Positions 23,366 to 37,427 are shown, counted from the first letter of the stretch. The stretch is 64,000 nucleotides of DNA from Sedimenticola sp. (GCA_027068915.1 JAMOLT010000010.1:434001-498000), one strand, 5' to 3'. The notes: a model not told the origin generated them from the letters alone. A program made the numbers and translations.

Positions 23366-25891
23366 ATGACCGGGAATCGAGAGCAACGGTGGCGACTGCC
23401 AACCCTCGCCTCCTATCAGGGACAGTATTTCTACATGGCGCTCGTTCTGGTTGCAGTGCTGATATCGTCTGCCTGGGTGGGACAGCATTATGTCAACCAT
23501 GCTTCGGAAGAGCAGATCAGTCGCATTGCTGTTCGCGCCCAGGCAGAGAAAGAAACGGGAAAACTGCTGTGGGAACTGCAGGAAATACAGGAGTGGCTGG
23601 GGAATCAGCTTATCGAGCCAGGAACCCAGTCCAGCAATCAGCTCCATCTCCTGACCCAGGCTCTGGAAAAGCACTTTGCAGAACTCGCCCGGAGCATGCA
23701 GGAGCTAAACCAGGAGGAACCGCCGCTAAAGGAACCCGTACCCCTGGCCAGACTGTCACGCTTCAAGGCGGATATTGCCACGTTTCTGCATATCTCCAAC
23801 AACAATGTCCTGCGTTTTCCGGGAATCTACATCATGCAGCCAAAGTCCAGGGCGATTCTGGATACGCTGGACACTATCGCTTTTCAAATTGCCAAGAAAA
23901 ACAACCGGAGCCAATTTACTCACCTGGTGTATCAGGTGCGCCATACCTGGTTGCAGCTGCTGTCTGAATTCCACCTGCTGGTGGCAAATCGTTTCAGCGT
24001 ATTCTCGGACAACCCTGAAGTGGGTATAGAGGCCAATTCCAAAAACATAAAAGAATACTTGCGGCAGATGCAGCAGCAATTGGTGCAGCTGCAGAAAACC
24101 CGGGCGCCTGCGTCATTGCAGTTGGCGGACGATATCTGGCAGCGTTTGCTGGCAAACGTAGAGGAATGGAACCAACACTACGAAAACCTGCTGGAGAACC
24201 TGCATTCCGAGCGGTGGCGGGAAGACATGTATCTATACAGAACCTCCCTGCAGCCCCAGATAAAGCAGATGCAGGCTGATTTGAAACAGATACAGGACAG
24301 CCTTTTTCGGCAGACAGCTGATGATATCACCGGGTTGACAAATATTGCATCACGCCTTAGCCAGACAATTTTTGTCCTTACCGTCCTGGGAATCTTCTGG
24401 ATTGTATTTGCCTACATCTATCTGAGGATAGGGGTAATAAAACCCATTGCCGAAACCGCCCATGCCCTGCGCCAGGAAGCCAACGGCAACAGCGATGTAG
24501 TCATTCCCCGGCCAAAGCTGGCAGAGACCCAGGATCTGGTAGAAGCCTTCAGTGAAATGCGCCGCCAGGCATGGAAGCGGCAACAGGGGCTGGATCATCT
24601 GGCACATCATGACCCCCTTACCCAGCTGCCCAACCGCCTGCTGTTCATGGATCGCCTGGAACATGCCCTGAGCATTGCCCACCGGCACAACACGATGGTT
24701 GCGCTGCTGTTTCTGGATCTCGATAATTTCAAAAAAATCAATGATGCCCTTGGGCATTTTGCCGGAGATGAATTGCTGGTGAATGTAGCTGGTCGCCTGC
24801 AGAAGGTGATACGCAATTCAGACACCGTCGCCCGCCTGGGAGGGGATGAATTCGCCGTCCTGCTGGAAGATATCGGACAAAAGACCTTTGCCAGAAATGT
24901 CGCACTGAAAATCCTGGAAGAACTGCAGACACCGCTGGAAATCGGCAGTCAGCAATATCATATTTCCGGTTCCATCGGCATTGCCATTGCTCCCTATGAC
25001 GACAATCAGCCCGGCGATCTTTTGCGTGATGCTGATGCCGCCATGTATGAGGCGAAACGGCGAGGAAAAAACAACTATTACTTTTTTTCCAGTGAGCTGC
25101 TGCAGCGCGTCAGCCGCCAGCTCGACATGGAACACCGCTTGCGCGATGCGGTGCTGAAAAAGGAATTTCTTTTCCACTATCAACCCATAGTGGAGGCGGA
25201 TACCGGCAAACTTATCGCTGTGGAAGCGCTGATGCGCTGGCAGCCGAAAGGTGAGCCATTGAAGTATCCGGCAGATTTCATGGAGATCATGAAAAGCCAG
25301 AACCTGGATCTGAGCGAAAAGGTTACAAAACATCTTTTTTCCCAGGTTGACGACCTGCAGTTTGTCGCCCAGGTCGAGCACGGTTTGCAGCTACGGGTTT
25401 CAATAAACATGGCTCCCGGTGCGTTGCGTGACCCGGCCCGGCACAGCAGCGTCGTAACAACGCTGAGCCAGCTGAAATATCCGTCTCACATCATTCTGGA
25501 AATTACAGAGGACACCCTGCTTGAGGATCTTGCCACTGCACGCGCCTTGTTCAGTGAGTTACGCCAACTGGGAATATCCCTGGTACTGGATGACTTTGGC
25601 ACCGGGCAGTCCTCCCTCAATCATTTGCGCAGCTACCCGTTTGACAGCATCAAGATTGACCGGGAATTTGTAAGGGATATTTGTTCCGATGAAGATGATG
25701 CAATTCTAGTCAAGGCAATCATCCAGCTCGCCCACAGCTTTGGCATGAAAGTGGTTGCAGAAGGGGTGGAAACCGAAGCCCAGAGAAGCTACCTGGTCAG
25801 CATCGGTTGTGACTACCTGCAGGGGTTTGTTATCAGCAAGCCGCTGCCGGTGGATGCACTGCTGGTATTTCTGGAAACAATAGAGACTTGA
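23366..25891 (+). CDS. Membrane GGDEF-EAL protein (c-di-GMP metabolism)
   Basis: Two TM segments flanking a sensor region; ARLGGDEFAVLLED; EALMRW; LEITEDTLL; LDDFGTGQSSL. Confidence 0.9.
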   Translation: MTGNREQRWRLPTLASYQGQYFYMALVLVAVLISSAWVGQHYVNHASEEQISRIAVRAQAEKETGKLLWELQEIQEWLGNQLIEPGTQSSNQLHLLTQALEKHFAELARSMQELNQEEPPLKEPVPLARLSRFKADIATFLHISNNNVLRFPGIYIMQPKSRAILDTLDTIAFQIAKKNNRSQFTHLVYQVRHTWLQLLSEFHLLVANRFSVFSDNPEVGIEANSKNIKEYLRQMQQQLVQLQKTRAPASLQLADDIWQRLLANVEEWNQHYENLLENLHSERWREDMYLYRTSLQPQIKQMQADLKQIQDSLFRQTADDITGLTNIASRLSQTIFVLTVLGIFWIVFAYIYLRIGVIKPIAETAHALRQEANGNSDVVIPRPKLAETQDLVEAFSEMRRQAWKRQQGLDHLAHHDPLTQLPNRLLFMDRLEHALSIAHRHNTMVALLFLDLDNFKKINDALGHFAGDELLVNVAGRLQKVIRNSDTVARLGGDEFAVLLEDIGQKTFARNVALKILEELQTPLEIGSQQYHISGSIGIAIAPYDDNQPGDLLRDADAAMYEAKRRGKNNYYFFSSELLQRVSRQLDMEHRLRDAVLKKEFLFHYQPIVEADTGKLIAVEALMRWQPKGEPLKYPADFMEIMKSQNLDLSEKVTKHLFSQVDDLQFVAQVEHGLQLRVSINMAPGALRDPARHSSVVTTLSQLKYPSHIILEITEDTLLEDLATARALFSELRQLGISLVLDDFGTGQSSLNHLRSYPFDSIKIDREFVRDICSDEDDAILVKAIIQLAHSFGMKVVAEGVETEAQRSYLVSIGCDYLQGFVISKPLPVDALLVFLETIET

Positions 25892-26557
25892 TCAAGAGCA
25901 GCCAAGGCCGCATAACAACGGCTCGAAATGCTGCAACGCCATGAATTCCGTAATATCCCGTGCAGGTTGTTTCGCATCCGGTTGCAGCATGCACAACAGG
26001 TGTGCAATGCCGAAGCTGTGAGCAGAACGAAGCACCGGCAAGCTGTCATCAATAAACAGGGTGCGCTCAGGTGAATAATTCACCACTTGCTGCAAGCGCC
26101 CCCAGAAAGCAGGATTTTCCTTTGGCAGGCCAATTTCATGGCTGCTGATTACCTGATCCAGGTGTTCGCCCAGGCGGGTTTTGCCCATCTTCAGTTGCAA
26201 GGCCTTTTGGTGCGCATTAGTCACCAGTACTCTGGCTTTGCCCTTGTCCTTGAGGCATCGCAAAAAGTCCACCACATGAGGATGTACCGCAATCAAATGC
26301 TCCACTTCTGTTTTCAGCAACGGAATATCCAGGGCAAGCTCCTTGCTCCAGTAGTCCACACAGTACCAGTTCAGCGTTCCCTCTACTTTCTTGTAGCGAT
26401 GTAGCAGCTCTTCTGTTGCTGCCTCCAGCGTCAGCCCGTGTTGCTCGGCATAGCGTCGGGGCACGTATTCCAGCCAAAAATGATTATCGAAATGCAGATC
26501 CAGCAGTGTACCGTCCATATCCAGCAATACGGTGTCGATCTGTGCCCAGTCAAACAT
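25892..26557 (-). CDS. yrfG: HAD-family GMP/IMP nucleotidase (YrfG-like)
   Basis: MFDWAQIDTVLLDMDGTLLDLHFDNHFW. Confidence 0.85.
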   Translation of the reverse strand: MFDWAQIDTVLLDMDGTLLDLHFDNHFWLEYVPRRYAEQHGLTLEAATEELLHRYKKVEGTLNWYCVDYWSKELALDIPLLKTEVEHLIAVHPHVVDFLRCLKDKGKARVLVTNAHQKALQLKMGKTRLGEHLDQVISSHEIGLPKENPAFWGRLQQVVNYSPERTLFIDDSLPVLRSAHSFGIAHLLCMLQPDAKQPARDITEFMALQHFEPLLCGLGCS

Positions 26558-26641
26558 GGAATTTCCTGAAAAAAAGCATTTGCACTCTATCTCCGGGCTT
26601 TGTAGCCTGTGGTTTGTATAACAATATACAGACCCCTTCAT

Positions 26642-27430
26642 ATGACATTACCAGACATCCGGCATATCAGCCAGATTGCCCGAAGAGCGGGCGAAGACAT
26701 TCTGCAAATTTATGCGCAGGATTTTGACGTGCAGGAAAAATCAGACCATTCTCCCCTTACCCAGGCAGACATGGCTTCACACCGGCTTATCGAAGATGCC
26801 TTGAAGCAGCTCACGCCGGAGATTCCCGTGCTTTCGGAAGAATCCACAGCGATTCCCTATGCAGAGCGCCGGCAATGGCAGCGCTATTGGCTAATCGACC
26901 CTCTCGATGGCACTCGTGAATTCGTCAAGCGCAACGGGGAATTCACGGTGAATATCGCACTTGTCGATCAAGGCTTCCCCATTCTTGGCGTGGTGCATGT
27001 ACCGGTCACCGGCACCACCTACTTTGGAGATATCGTCAGCGGAGCCTTTCGTCAGGAGAACCACGGGGAGCCAGAACCAATCCAGGTGACACGCCCCTGC
27101 GCCACCCCGGTGCGCGTTGCGGGAAGCCGCTCTCACGCCGGAGACAGCCTGGCGCGGTTTTTGCAGAGATTGCCAGCGCATGAAATCGTCAGCATGGGCA
27201 GCTCCCTCAAGCTGTGCCTGGTGGCGGAAGGGAAGGCAGATATCTATCCGCGCCTGGGACCTACCTCGGAATGGGACACTGCAGCCGCCCAGGCAGTAGT
27301 GGAAGCCGCTGGCGGCCAGGTAACAGACACCAGCCTGCAAAGGCTGCGCTATAATCAGAAGGATTCCTTGCTGAATCCGCATTTTCTGGTGTTTGGCGAC
27401 GATACCATCGACTGGAAAGCCTGTTTGTGA
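26642..27430 (+). CDS. cysQ: 3'(2'),5'-bisphosphate nucleotidase
   Basis: PVLSEEST and WLIDPLDGTREFVKRNGEFTVNIALV; inositol-phosphatase fold. Confidence 0.93.
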   Translation: MTLPDIRHISQIARRAGEDILQIYAQDFDVQEKSDHSPLTQADMASHRLIEDALKQLTPEIPVLSEESTAIPYAERRQWQRYWLIDPLDGTREFVKRNGEFTVNIALVDQGFPILGVVHVPVTGTTYFGDIVSGAFRQENHGEPEPIQVTRPCATPVRVAGSRSHAGDSLARFLQRLPAHEIVSMGSSLKLCLVAEGKADIYPRLGPTSEWDTAAAQAVVEAAGGQVTDTSLQRLRYNQKDSLLNPHFLVFGDDTIDWKACL

Positions 27431-28455
27431 AACTACGCCTGAGCCTCCTTTTCGTTATCTTGACGGCACTGCTGGGGCCAGGCAGCCTGACTCTGACTGC
27501 AGCGGGCGAAGATCCTCTGGTTTTTGATGATATTCCTCTCAAGGAGCTGGTTCAGCACCCGGACTGGTTCAAGGAAAGCTTTCTGGATCTGCAGGATGAT
27601 TTGCGCGAGGCCTTGAATGGCGGCAAGCAGGGAATCATCGTCTACTTTGGGCAGAAACGCTGCCCCTATTGCCGCCAGCTGATGGAAGTCAATTTCAGGC
27701 AGCCGGACATTGTCAAATACACCCGTGATAACTTTGATGTCATTGCCATCGACATCTGGAACCCGGAAGAGGTCACAGATCCTGAAGGCAATACCATGAC
27801 CCAGCGGGAATATGCCGTGAAAATGGGCACCAACTTTACTCCGTCACTGGTGTTTTATGATGAAACCGGCAAAGCCGCTCTGCGTTTGCGTGGTTATTAT
27901 CCACCCTATCAGTTTCGGGCCGCCCTGGAGTATGTGGCAGATGAGCACTACAAGCGGGAGCCGTTCAACTATTATCTGGCCCGGGGCGACAGCACCCTGC
28001 GGTTTGAGGCAGAAGATATGGTGGAAGAGGAATTTTTCCTGCCACCGCCATATAATCTGGATCGCAGCCGCTTCCCCGGAGAGCGTCCTCTGGTAGTGTT
28101 TTTTGAGCAGGGAAACTGCCATGCCTGCGACATCCTCCATACTCAGCCCCTGCGCCAGCCTGCCATCCTGGAGTTACTCGGGGCTTTCGAGGCGGTACAA
28201 CTGAACATGTATGCAACCGACCCGGTGATTACGCCGGACGGCACCAGAACCAGCGCCAGGCGGTGGGCGGAGTCATTGGGCATTTTCTATGCTCCGACAT
28301 TGGTTTTCTTCGACGAAAACGGCGGGGAAATTATCCGCGTGGATTCCGTGGTGCATTTTTTTCGCCTACGCAATGTTCTGAGCTATATACTGGCCAAAGG
28401 CTATTTATCCTACCCCAGCTTCCAGTTGTGGCGTTCCGCAGAACGTAACCGTTAA
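27427..28455 (+). CDS. Secreted protein with two thioredoxin-fold domains
   Basis: Signal peptide; domain 1 YFGQKRCPYCRQL, domain 2 FFEQGNCHACDILH; GTG start overlapping cysQ stop. Confidence 0.8.
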   Translation: MKLRLSLLFVILTALLGPGSLTLTAAGEDPLVFDDIPLKELVQHPDWFKESFLDLQDDLREALNGGKQGIIVYFGQKRCPYCRQLMEVNFRQPDIVKYTRDNFDVIAIDIWNPEEVTDPEGNTMTQREYAVKMGTNFTPSLVFYDETGKAALRLRGYYPPYQFRAALEYVADEHYKREPFNYYLARGDSTLRFEAEDMVEEEFFLPPPYNLDRSRFPGERPLVVFFEQGNCHACDILHTQPLRQPAILELLGAFEAVQLNMYATDPVITPDGTRTSARRWAESLGIFYAPTLVFFDENGGEIIRVDSVVHFFRLRNVLSYILAKGYLSYPSFQLWRSAERNR

Positions 28456-28588
28456 CCCGCCTTTCTCACCGGGGTTCGGGAATTCCGATCGATCTGGCGA
28501 AGATGTTGGCAATGATCTGGTCACTGGTAACCAACTGGATCATAAATCTTTTTCCAGGGCAGGCTTCCGATCCGGTGAGAAATGCGGG
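28456..28588. repeat. Small element bounded by 17-bp inverted repeats
   Basis: CCCGCcTTTCTCACCGG (28456-28472) vs CCGGTGAGAAAtGCGGG (28572-28588), 16/17 complementary, in a convergent intergenic gap. Confidence 0.6.
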
Positions 28589-28597
28589 TGAATCCAT

Positions 28598-29035
28598 TCA
28601 GGGGCAGAATGTTCTCAGGTAATCTTCATAGTTGTCACGCCTGCGCCTCAAGCCTTCCCCCTCCGCGGGGGAGTAACCCCGGCGCAGCTTCGCGCTGACG
28701 GCCTCCAGCTGCTTGCCCTTGTTCCAGCAGGCGCGCAGCTTTGCCGGCCCGGGCTTTTTCCTGGCATTGCTTTTCGCCAGCTTGCGCTTGTGTTTCAACC
28801 GATCCCGGTCACGCTTGCGATATTGTTTATAGAGCGATTTCTCCCCGGAGCGTAAGGGGGACCATACCGGCTGGGCCTCGCCGGTTTCGATGCGCTCCCC
28901 ATCGCCTGCACAGGCCTGCTGCTGGAAACTGATGCCTCCGTCCGCCTGCGTACAGCGATACACTTGTGCTGCATGACTGCTACCGATAAGTAGGAACGAG
29001 ACAAAACCGAGAAAAAGAAGGCTTGCTGATGACAT
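28598..29035 (-). CDS. Secreted DUF4124-like protein
   Basis: MSSASLLFLGFVSFLLIGSSHAAQVYRCTQADGGISFQQQACAGDGERIE. Confidence 0.65.
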   Translation of the reverse strand: MSSASLLFLGFVSFLLIGSSHAAQVYRCTQADGGISFQQQACAGDGERIETGEAQPVWSPLRSGEKSLYKQYRKRDRDRLKHKRKLAKSNARKKPGPAKLRACWNKGKQLEAVSAKLRRGYSPAEGEGLRRRRDNYEDYLRTFCP

Positions 29036-29201
29036 GGCTCTCTCCTTAAACATACGAAAATACGCACCAATCCGTGGGCTGAGCCAATCATAACTGACCG
29101 CAGAAGAACCTTGCAACTCCGGCATTTCTGTCACTGCCAGGTCAATAAAGCCCTGCTGTCAGGTATAATCGGCTTTTGTCAGCCTGTAGACAGCCAATCC
29201 C

Positions 29202-32939
<3,738 letters not shown>

Positions 32940-32953
32940 TACACTGCATCAGA

Positions 32954-32970
32954 CTAGTGTACTTCGTCCA
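32954..32970. repeat. Remnant of MITE-family terminus
   Basis: CTAGTGTACTTCGTCC just after metH stop, compared with CTAGTGTACTGCGTCGG. Confidence 0.45.
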
Positions 32971-33053
32971 AAATCACGAATCAGGTTTGATAGCTGGTTA
33001 TTTCCCCGGATAGATTCGATAAATCATGTGACGGGGCAGCAGGAGCGAGATAT

Positions 33054-33398
33054 ATGAGCAAGGAACAGGAGTCCCCTGGCAACGAACCCATCATCAAAGA
33101 TGCCGCGTTGCAGGAACTGCAGAAAACCAATGCGCTGGAGCAACAACTGCAAGCCATCCGCAGGAACACCGAAGAAACGCAAATCAGGCTGCTTGAGCTA
33201 CAGCAAGAGCTGAAAAAAACCCGCCGCGGTATTCGTATTTTCTGGATCGCAGAGCTGCTGGGGCCGGTGTTGGCCATCGTCTTGATCCTGGGCGGCGCCT
33301 GGTATGCATTGAAATATGCAGAAGAACACTATCTGGGCGGCGAATCGGTGATCGACAAGTTTCTGCTGAAAGAGGAAAAAAACAAGCCACCAACATGA
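33054..33398 (+). CDS. Hypothetical coiled-coil membrane protein
   Basis: Heptad-rich N-terminus and one TM IFWIAELLGPVLAIVLILGGAWYAL; overlaps tmcA start. Confidence 0.6.
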   Translation: MSKEQESPGNEPIIKDAALQELQKTNALEQQLQAIRRNTEETQIRLLELQQELKKTRRGIRIFWIAELLGPVLAIVLILGGAWYALKYAEEHYLGGESVIDKFLLKEEKNKPPT

Positions 33399-35434
33399 GT
33401 ACTCCCCCGCAAGGCTCCAACTTTCATCGGCAATGGCGGAATTTCCAGATTATCAGTGGTGAAGCAGACAGCTGCTATCAGCAAGCCATGACCGCCCTTG
33501 CCGGGGAACAGGCGCTCTGGATCAGCGCTTGCGCTCCGGAAGGGGTAGATGCCCTGCCGGCGGAAAAAGTTGCCGAACTGCTGGGCCAGGATGTAGCCCA
33601 TCTGGTTTTTGATGCCTTGGATGCATTTGATGTAGATGCCTTCGCCATCGCCTCAGGACTGGTGAGAGGCGGAGGAAACTTTCTGTTACTGACCCCTCCC
33701 CTGGCTGTTTGGTCTAAGCAGCACGACCCGGAATCCAGCGACACAGAAGGCGGCAGAACCAGCTATTTTATTGAACGATTGGCACGTATTTGCCAAAAAT
33801 ACCAACAATTAGCGCCATTGCGCCAGGCTTCTACGAACACCTCAGCTGGCGGGATCACCACCAGAGAACAGCAGCAGGTGATCAGCACGCTGGAAACCAT
33901 CGCCCACGGGCACAGAAATCGCCCCCTCATCGTTATTGCGGATCGGGGAAGAGGAAAGTCTTCTGCATTCGGCATGGCGGCAGCAAAGTTGCTGGCGGAA
34001 GGCAGCAAACAAATCCTGGTAACGGCACCACGCCGGAATGCGACCATCGCCCTATTCCGCCACGCAGGTTCGGCTCTGCCCGCAGCCCGGCAACAGCACG
34101 GTCTGCTGGAATATGGTGATTCCCGACTGCAATTTGTAGCTCCGGATGAGCTTGTGCAGAAACTGCCGGTGGCAGATCTGCTGCTGGTAGATGAAGCGGC
34201 AGGCATTCCCGTGCCACTGCTGGAGAAACTGCTGCTACGATACAAGCGAGCCGCCTTCGCCACCACGGTGCATGGGTATGAAGGCAGCGGAAAGGGCTTT
34301 AGCCTTCGTTTTTCCCGGGTGCTGGACAAGCACAGCCCCCAATGGAAGCAGCTGCATATGCATCAGCCCGTACGCTGGGCGGAAAATGATCCCCTGGAAG
34401 ACTTCAGTTTCCGCGCCCTGTTGTTGGATGCAGAGCCGGCAGCAGTGCCAGATGACGCCCCTGCCGATGCCACCAGGCTGGTTGCCCGGCAACTGCCCAG
34501 GGAAGAACTGGCCCATGATGAACCACTGCTGCGCCAGCTGTTCGGCCTGCTCATCAATGCCCACTACCGCACCACACCAACAGATCTGCGGCACCTGCTG
34601 GACGCACCCAACCTCCAGCTGTGGCTTGGCAGCATTGACGGGCTGCCGGTGGCCGCCATGCTGGTGGCTGCAGAGGGGCAATTACCAATGGAACAGCATG
34701 AACAGATCATGGCGGGAAGGCGCCGCCCGGCAGGGCATCTCCTGCCTCTGGCGCTGGCTACCCAGTGCGGATTTCCCGAAGCACTGGGTTTGCGCTGTGA
34801 ACGTGTAGTGCGCATCGCCGTGCATCCGTCCCTGCATCGGCGCGGCATTGGCAGCAGAATGCTGGAGGCCCTGTTGAGCAGCGCCTCCGGGCGCGGGACG
34901 GAATTGGTGGGAAGCAGCTTTGGCGCCACCCCCGGACTGGTGAACTTCTGGCGCGAAAGCGGGTTTTTACCGGTACGCCTGGGATTCCGGCGGGAAGCCA
35001 GCAGTGGCGCGCATTCGCTGCTGGTGCTCCAAGGGCTGCAACCGCTGGCAAGGGATATCCAGACCGGGAGCCGGCAGCGATTCCTTGAGCAATTCCCCCT
35101 GCAGCTGGCAGAAAGGTTCAGCGACCTGGAGCCGCCGTTGATCCGGTCTTTGGGGCAAGAAGGCCAATCAGCAAGGGCAATGCTGTCAGAAGAGGATCGC
35201 AGGTCGCTTCAGGCATTCGCCACAGGCGGCAGGCAGTATCTGGACAGCCTGGCGCCATTGTGCCGCCTTGCCCTGCACCTGCTCGAAAGCGGGGCGGCAA
35301 ATTCGGATATCCATATTGTCAAACTATTGCAAAAACACAGTTGGCAGAGCACCGCCGCCATTTTGGGGTTTTCAGGCAAAAAAGCAGCGCTGGAAGGCTT
35401 ACGCCGAGCGGTAAGGGCGTTTCTTCATTCTTGA
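33395..35434 (+). CDS. tmcA: tRNA(Met) cytidine acetyltransferase TmcA
   Basis: RGRGKSSAFGMAAAKLL helicase Walker A; DLLLVDEAAGIPVPLLEKLL; GNAT domain RIAVHPSLHRRGIGSRMLEAL. Confidence 0.93.
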   Translation: MSTPPQGSNFHRQWRNFQIISGEADSCYQQAMTALAGEQALWISACAPEGVDALPAEKVAELLGQDVAHLVFDALDAFDVDAFAIASGLVRGGGNFLLLTPPLAVWSKQHDPESSDTEGGRTSYFIERLARICQKYQQLAPLRQASTNTSAGGITTREQQQVISTLETIAHGHRNRPLIVIADRGRGKSSAFGMAAAKLLAEGSKQILVTAPRRNATIALFRHAGSALPAARQQHGLLEYGDSRLQFVAPDELVQKLPVADLLLVDEAAGIPVPLLEKLLLRYKRAAFATTVHGYEGSGKGFSLRFSRVLDKHSPQWKQLHMHQPVRWAENDPLEDFSFRALLLDAEPAAVPDDAPADATRLVARQLPREELAHDEPLLRQLFGLLINAHYRTTPTDLRHLLDAPNLQLWLGSIDGLPVAAMLVAAEGQLPMEQHEQIMAGRRRPAGHLLPLALATQCGFPEALGLRCERVVRIAVHPSLHRRGIGSRMLEALLSSASGRGTELVGSSFGATPGLVNFWRESGFLPVRLGFRREASSGAHSLLVLQGLQPLARDIQTGSRQRFLEQFPLQLAERFSDLEPPLIRSLGQEGQSARAMLSEEDRRSLQAFATGGRQYLDSLAPLCRLALHLLESGAANSDIHIVKLLQKHSWQSTAAILGFSGKKAALEGLRRAVRAFLHS

Positions 35435-35502
35435 TCTTGCTCAACGCAAAACAGCCTGCATTCGGCTCTAATCTATACTTTGCGCGAGAGTGTGGCAGGA
35501 AC

Positions 35503-35937
35503 ATGTCCAATCAGCACCCTGTACTTGCACCGGAAGATATTCCCAGCATTGCCCTGGGATCCATGAACGACACCCATCACGAAGAAGTAGTCTTGGTGAA
35601 TGCCCTGGGCACACTGCTGCAACGGGCCCAGAGTGGCGATGTCGATGAAGCTGCAATTAGCGCAGCCCTGGAGGGGTGGATCATCCACACGGAAGAGCAT
35701 TTTGCACGGGAAAACCACCTGATGCAGGAATACGGCTTTCCTCCCTATGCAGTTCATGCACAGGAGCATGCATTCGCCCTGGAAAACCTGCGCAGGATTC
35801 AGCAGCAATGGGCACAAAACCGGGAAGTAAATGACCTGAGCAATTTTGTCTTCAACAACTGGCCTCAGTGGTTTCAGTTGCATGTGAACAGCATGGACAA
35901 TGTAACTGCGCAATTTCTATCCAGCTTTGTGGATTGA
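35503..35937 (+). CDS. Bacteriohemerythrin
   Basis: HHEEVVLVN...HTEEHFARENHLM...HAQEHAFALE...H pattern of hemerythrin. Confidence 0.85.
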   Translation: MSNQHPVLAPEDIPSIALGSMNDTHHEEVVLVNALGTLLQRAQSGDVDEAAISAALEGWIIHTEEHFARENHLMQEYGFPPYAVHAQEHAFALENLRRIQQQWAQNREVNDLSNFVFNNWPQWFQLHVNSMDNVTAQFLSSFVD

Positions 35938-35955
35938 ATCCGCACCCTGTATTAG

Positions 35956-36777
35956 ATGCCGGAAGGGCCAGAAATACGCCGCGCCAGGGATGAAATAGCC
36001 GCCGCTATCGAGGGGGAAACCGCCACCCGGGTAATTTTTTACCAGCCAGCCCTGGAGCGGTGGAACGGTCGTTTCGATGGCGAGAAAATCCTGGAGGTGC
36101 GCAACAAGGGCAAAGCCCTGCTTACGCATTTTGCCCATGGTTACAGCATCTACAGCCACAATCAACTGTATGGCCGGTGGCTGGTGGCGGAACCGGGCAA
36201 AATGCCGGAGGGCAACCGCCAGTTACGCCTGGCCATCCATACCGCCCGTATGTCTGCATTGCTGTACAGCGCTTCTGATATCGCAATCTGGCCTTCCGAT
36301 GACCTGCACAACCACCCTTTCCTGAAGAAACTGGGGCCGGATGTTCTGGAGGAAAGCACAGCTGCAGAGGAGATCCACCAGCGTCTGCGCTCCAGTGCAT
36401 ACAGCAAGCGACAGCTTGGTGGTTTTCTTGCCGATCAGTCTTTTGTGGCAGGCCTGGGCAACTACTTGCGCTGTGAAATACTGTTTGCCGCCGGTCTGCA
36501 TCCGCGTCGGCGTCCGCACGAGCTGAGCGAGGAACAATGCAGGCTGCTGGCAGAGAAACTTCTTGCCCTGCCGCGCCAGTCCTACAAGACCCGGGGAATT
36601 ACCAATGATGTGCACCGGGCGGAGAAGCTGATGGAGGCAGGGCGCAGTTTTGAGCAGGCCCGCTTTCAGGTATTTCGCCGCGCAGGAGAGCCTTGCTACC
36701 GGTGTGGCTCATGCATCATTCAGGAAAAGCAGGGAGGACAGACCTGTTATCTGTGCCCGGGCTGCCAGAACCTTTAG
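35956..36777 (+). CDS. nei: Endonuclease VIII
   Basis: MPEGPEIRRARDEIAAAIEG; C-terminal zinc finger CYRCGSCIIQEKQGGQTCYLCPGCQ. Confidence 0.93.
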   Translation: MPEGPEIRRARDEIAAAIEGETATRVIFYQPALERWNGRFDGEKILEVRNKGKALLTHFAHGYSIYSHNQLYGRWLVAEPGKMPEGNRQLRLAIHTARMSALLYSASDIAIWPSDDLHNHPFLKKLGPDVLEESTAAEEIHQRLRSSAYSKRQLGGFLADQSFVAGLGNYLRCEILFAAGLHPRRRPHELSEEQCRLLAEKLLALPRQSYKTRGITNDVHRAEKLMEAGRSFEQARFQVFRRAGEPCYRCGSCIIQEKQGGQTCYLCPGCQNL

Positions 36778-37427
36778 CGTGCGCCAAATATCACCATGGT
36801 TTTGCCCTTGACGCTGATCAGCCCTTGGGCCTCGAGGTTTTTCAGCACCCGGCCAACCATTTCCCTGGAGCAACCGACAATGCGGCCGATCTCCTGACGG
36901 GTGATGCGGATCTGCATGCCATCGGGATGGGTCATGGCGTCTGGTTGTTCGCACAAATCCAGCAGGGTGCTTGCCACCCGTCCGGTGACATCGAAAAAGG
37001 CCAGGTGGCTGACTTTTCGGCTGGTGCTGAGAAGGCGTTCGGACAACTGCTTGCCCACGGCAAAAAAGAAATCCCTGGTGTGATCTTTCAGTTCGTTTTC
37101 CAGCAGTGCCTGCAAGCGCTGATAACTGATTTCTGCAATTTCACAGGCGCTGCGGGTGCGGATGATGACTGAGCGGGTGGATTGCGGGACAAACATGCCC
37201 ATTTCGCCAATGAACTCTCCCTTGTTCGCATATGCGAGGATGATTTCCTTGCCATCGTCATCTTCAAGCAATACGGTCAGTTGCCCGCCAAGAATATAGA
37301 GCAGGGTGTCCGCAGGGTCACCCGGCTTCATCAGCTCCTTGCGCGCCGGATATTTATGGATATGGCAATGTGCAAGAAACGGGGCCAGCCACTGTGGAGG
37401 TGGTGGCGGAGGATTGACTATGCTCAT
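36774..37427 (-). CDS. crp: Crp/Vfr-type cAMP-responsive regulator
   Basis: GEFIGEMGMF...RSVIIRTRSACEIAEISY cNMP fold; HTH RITRQEIGRIVGCSREMVGRVLKNLE. Confidence 0.88.
   Translation of the reverse strand: MSIVNPPPPPPQWLAPFLAHCHIHKYPARKELMKPGDPADTLLYILGGQLTVLLEDDDGKEIILAYANKGEFIGEMGMFVPQSTRSVIIRTRSACEIAEISYQRLQALLENELKDHTRDFFFAVGKQLSERLLSTSRKVSHLAFFDVTGRVASTLLDLCEQPDAMTHPDGMQIRITRQEIGRIVGCSREMVGRVLKNLEAQGLISVKGKTMVIFGAR

Noticed and set aside
29102-29201. Cobalamin riboswitch upstream of metH
   Set aside because: No B12-box (GCCACTG) or supporting helices seen; only a possible TATAAT.
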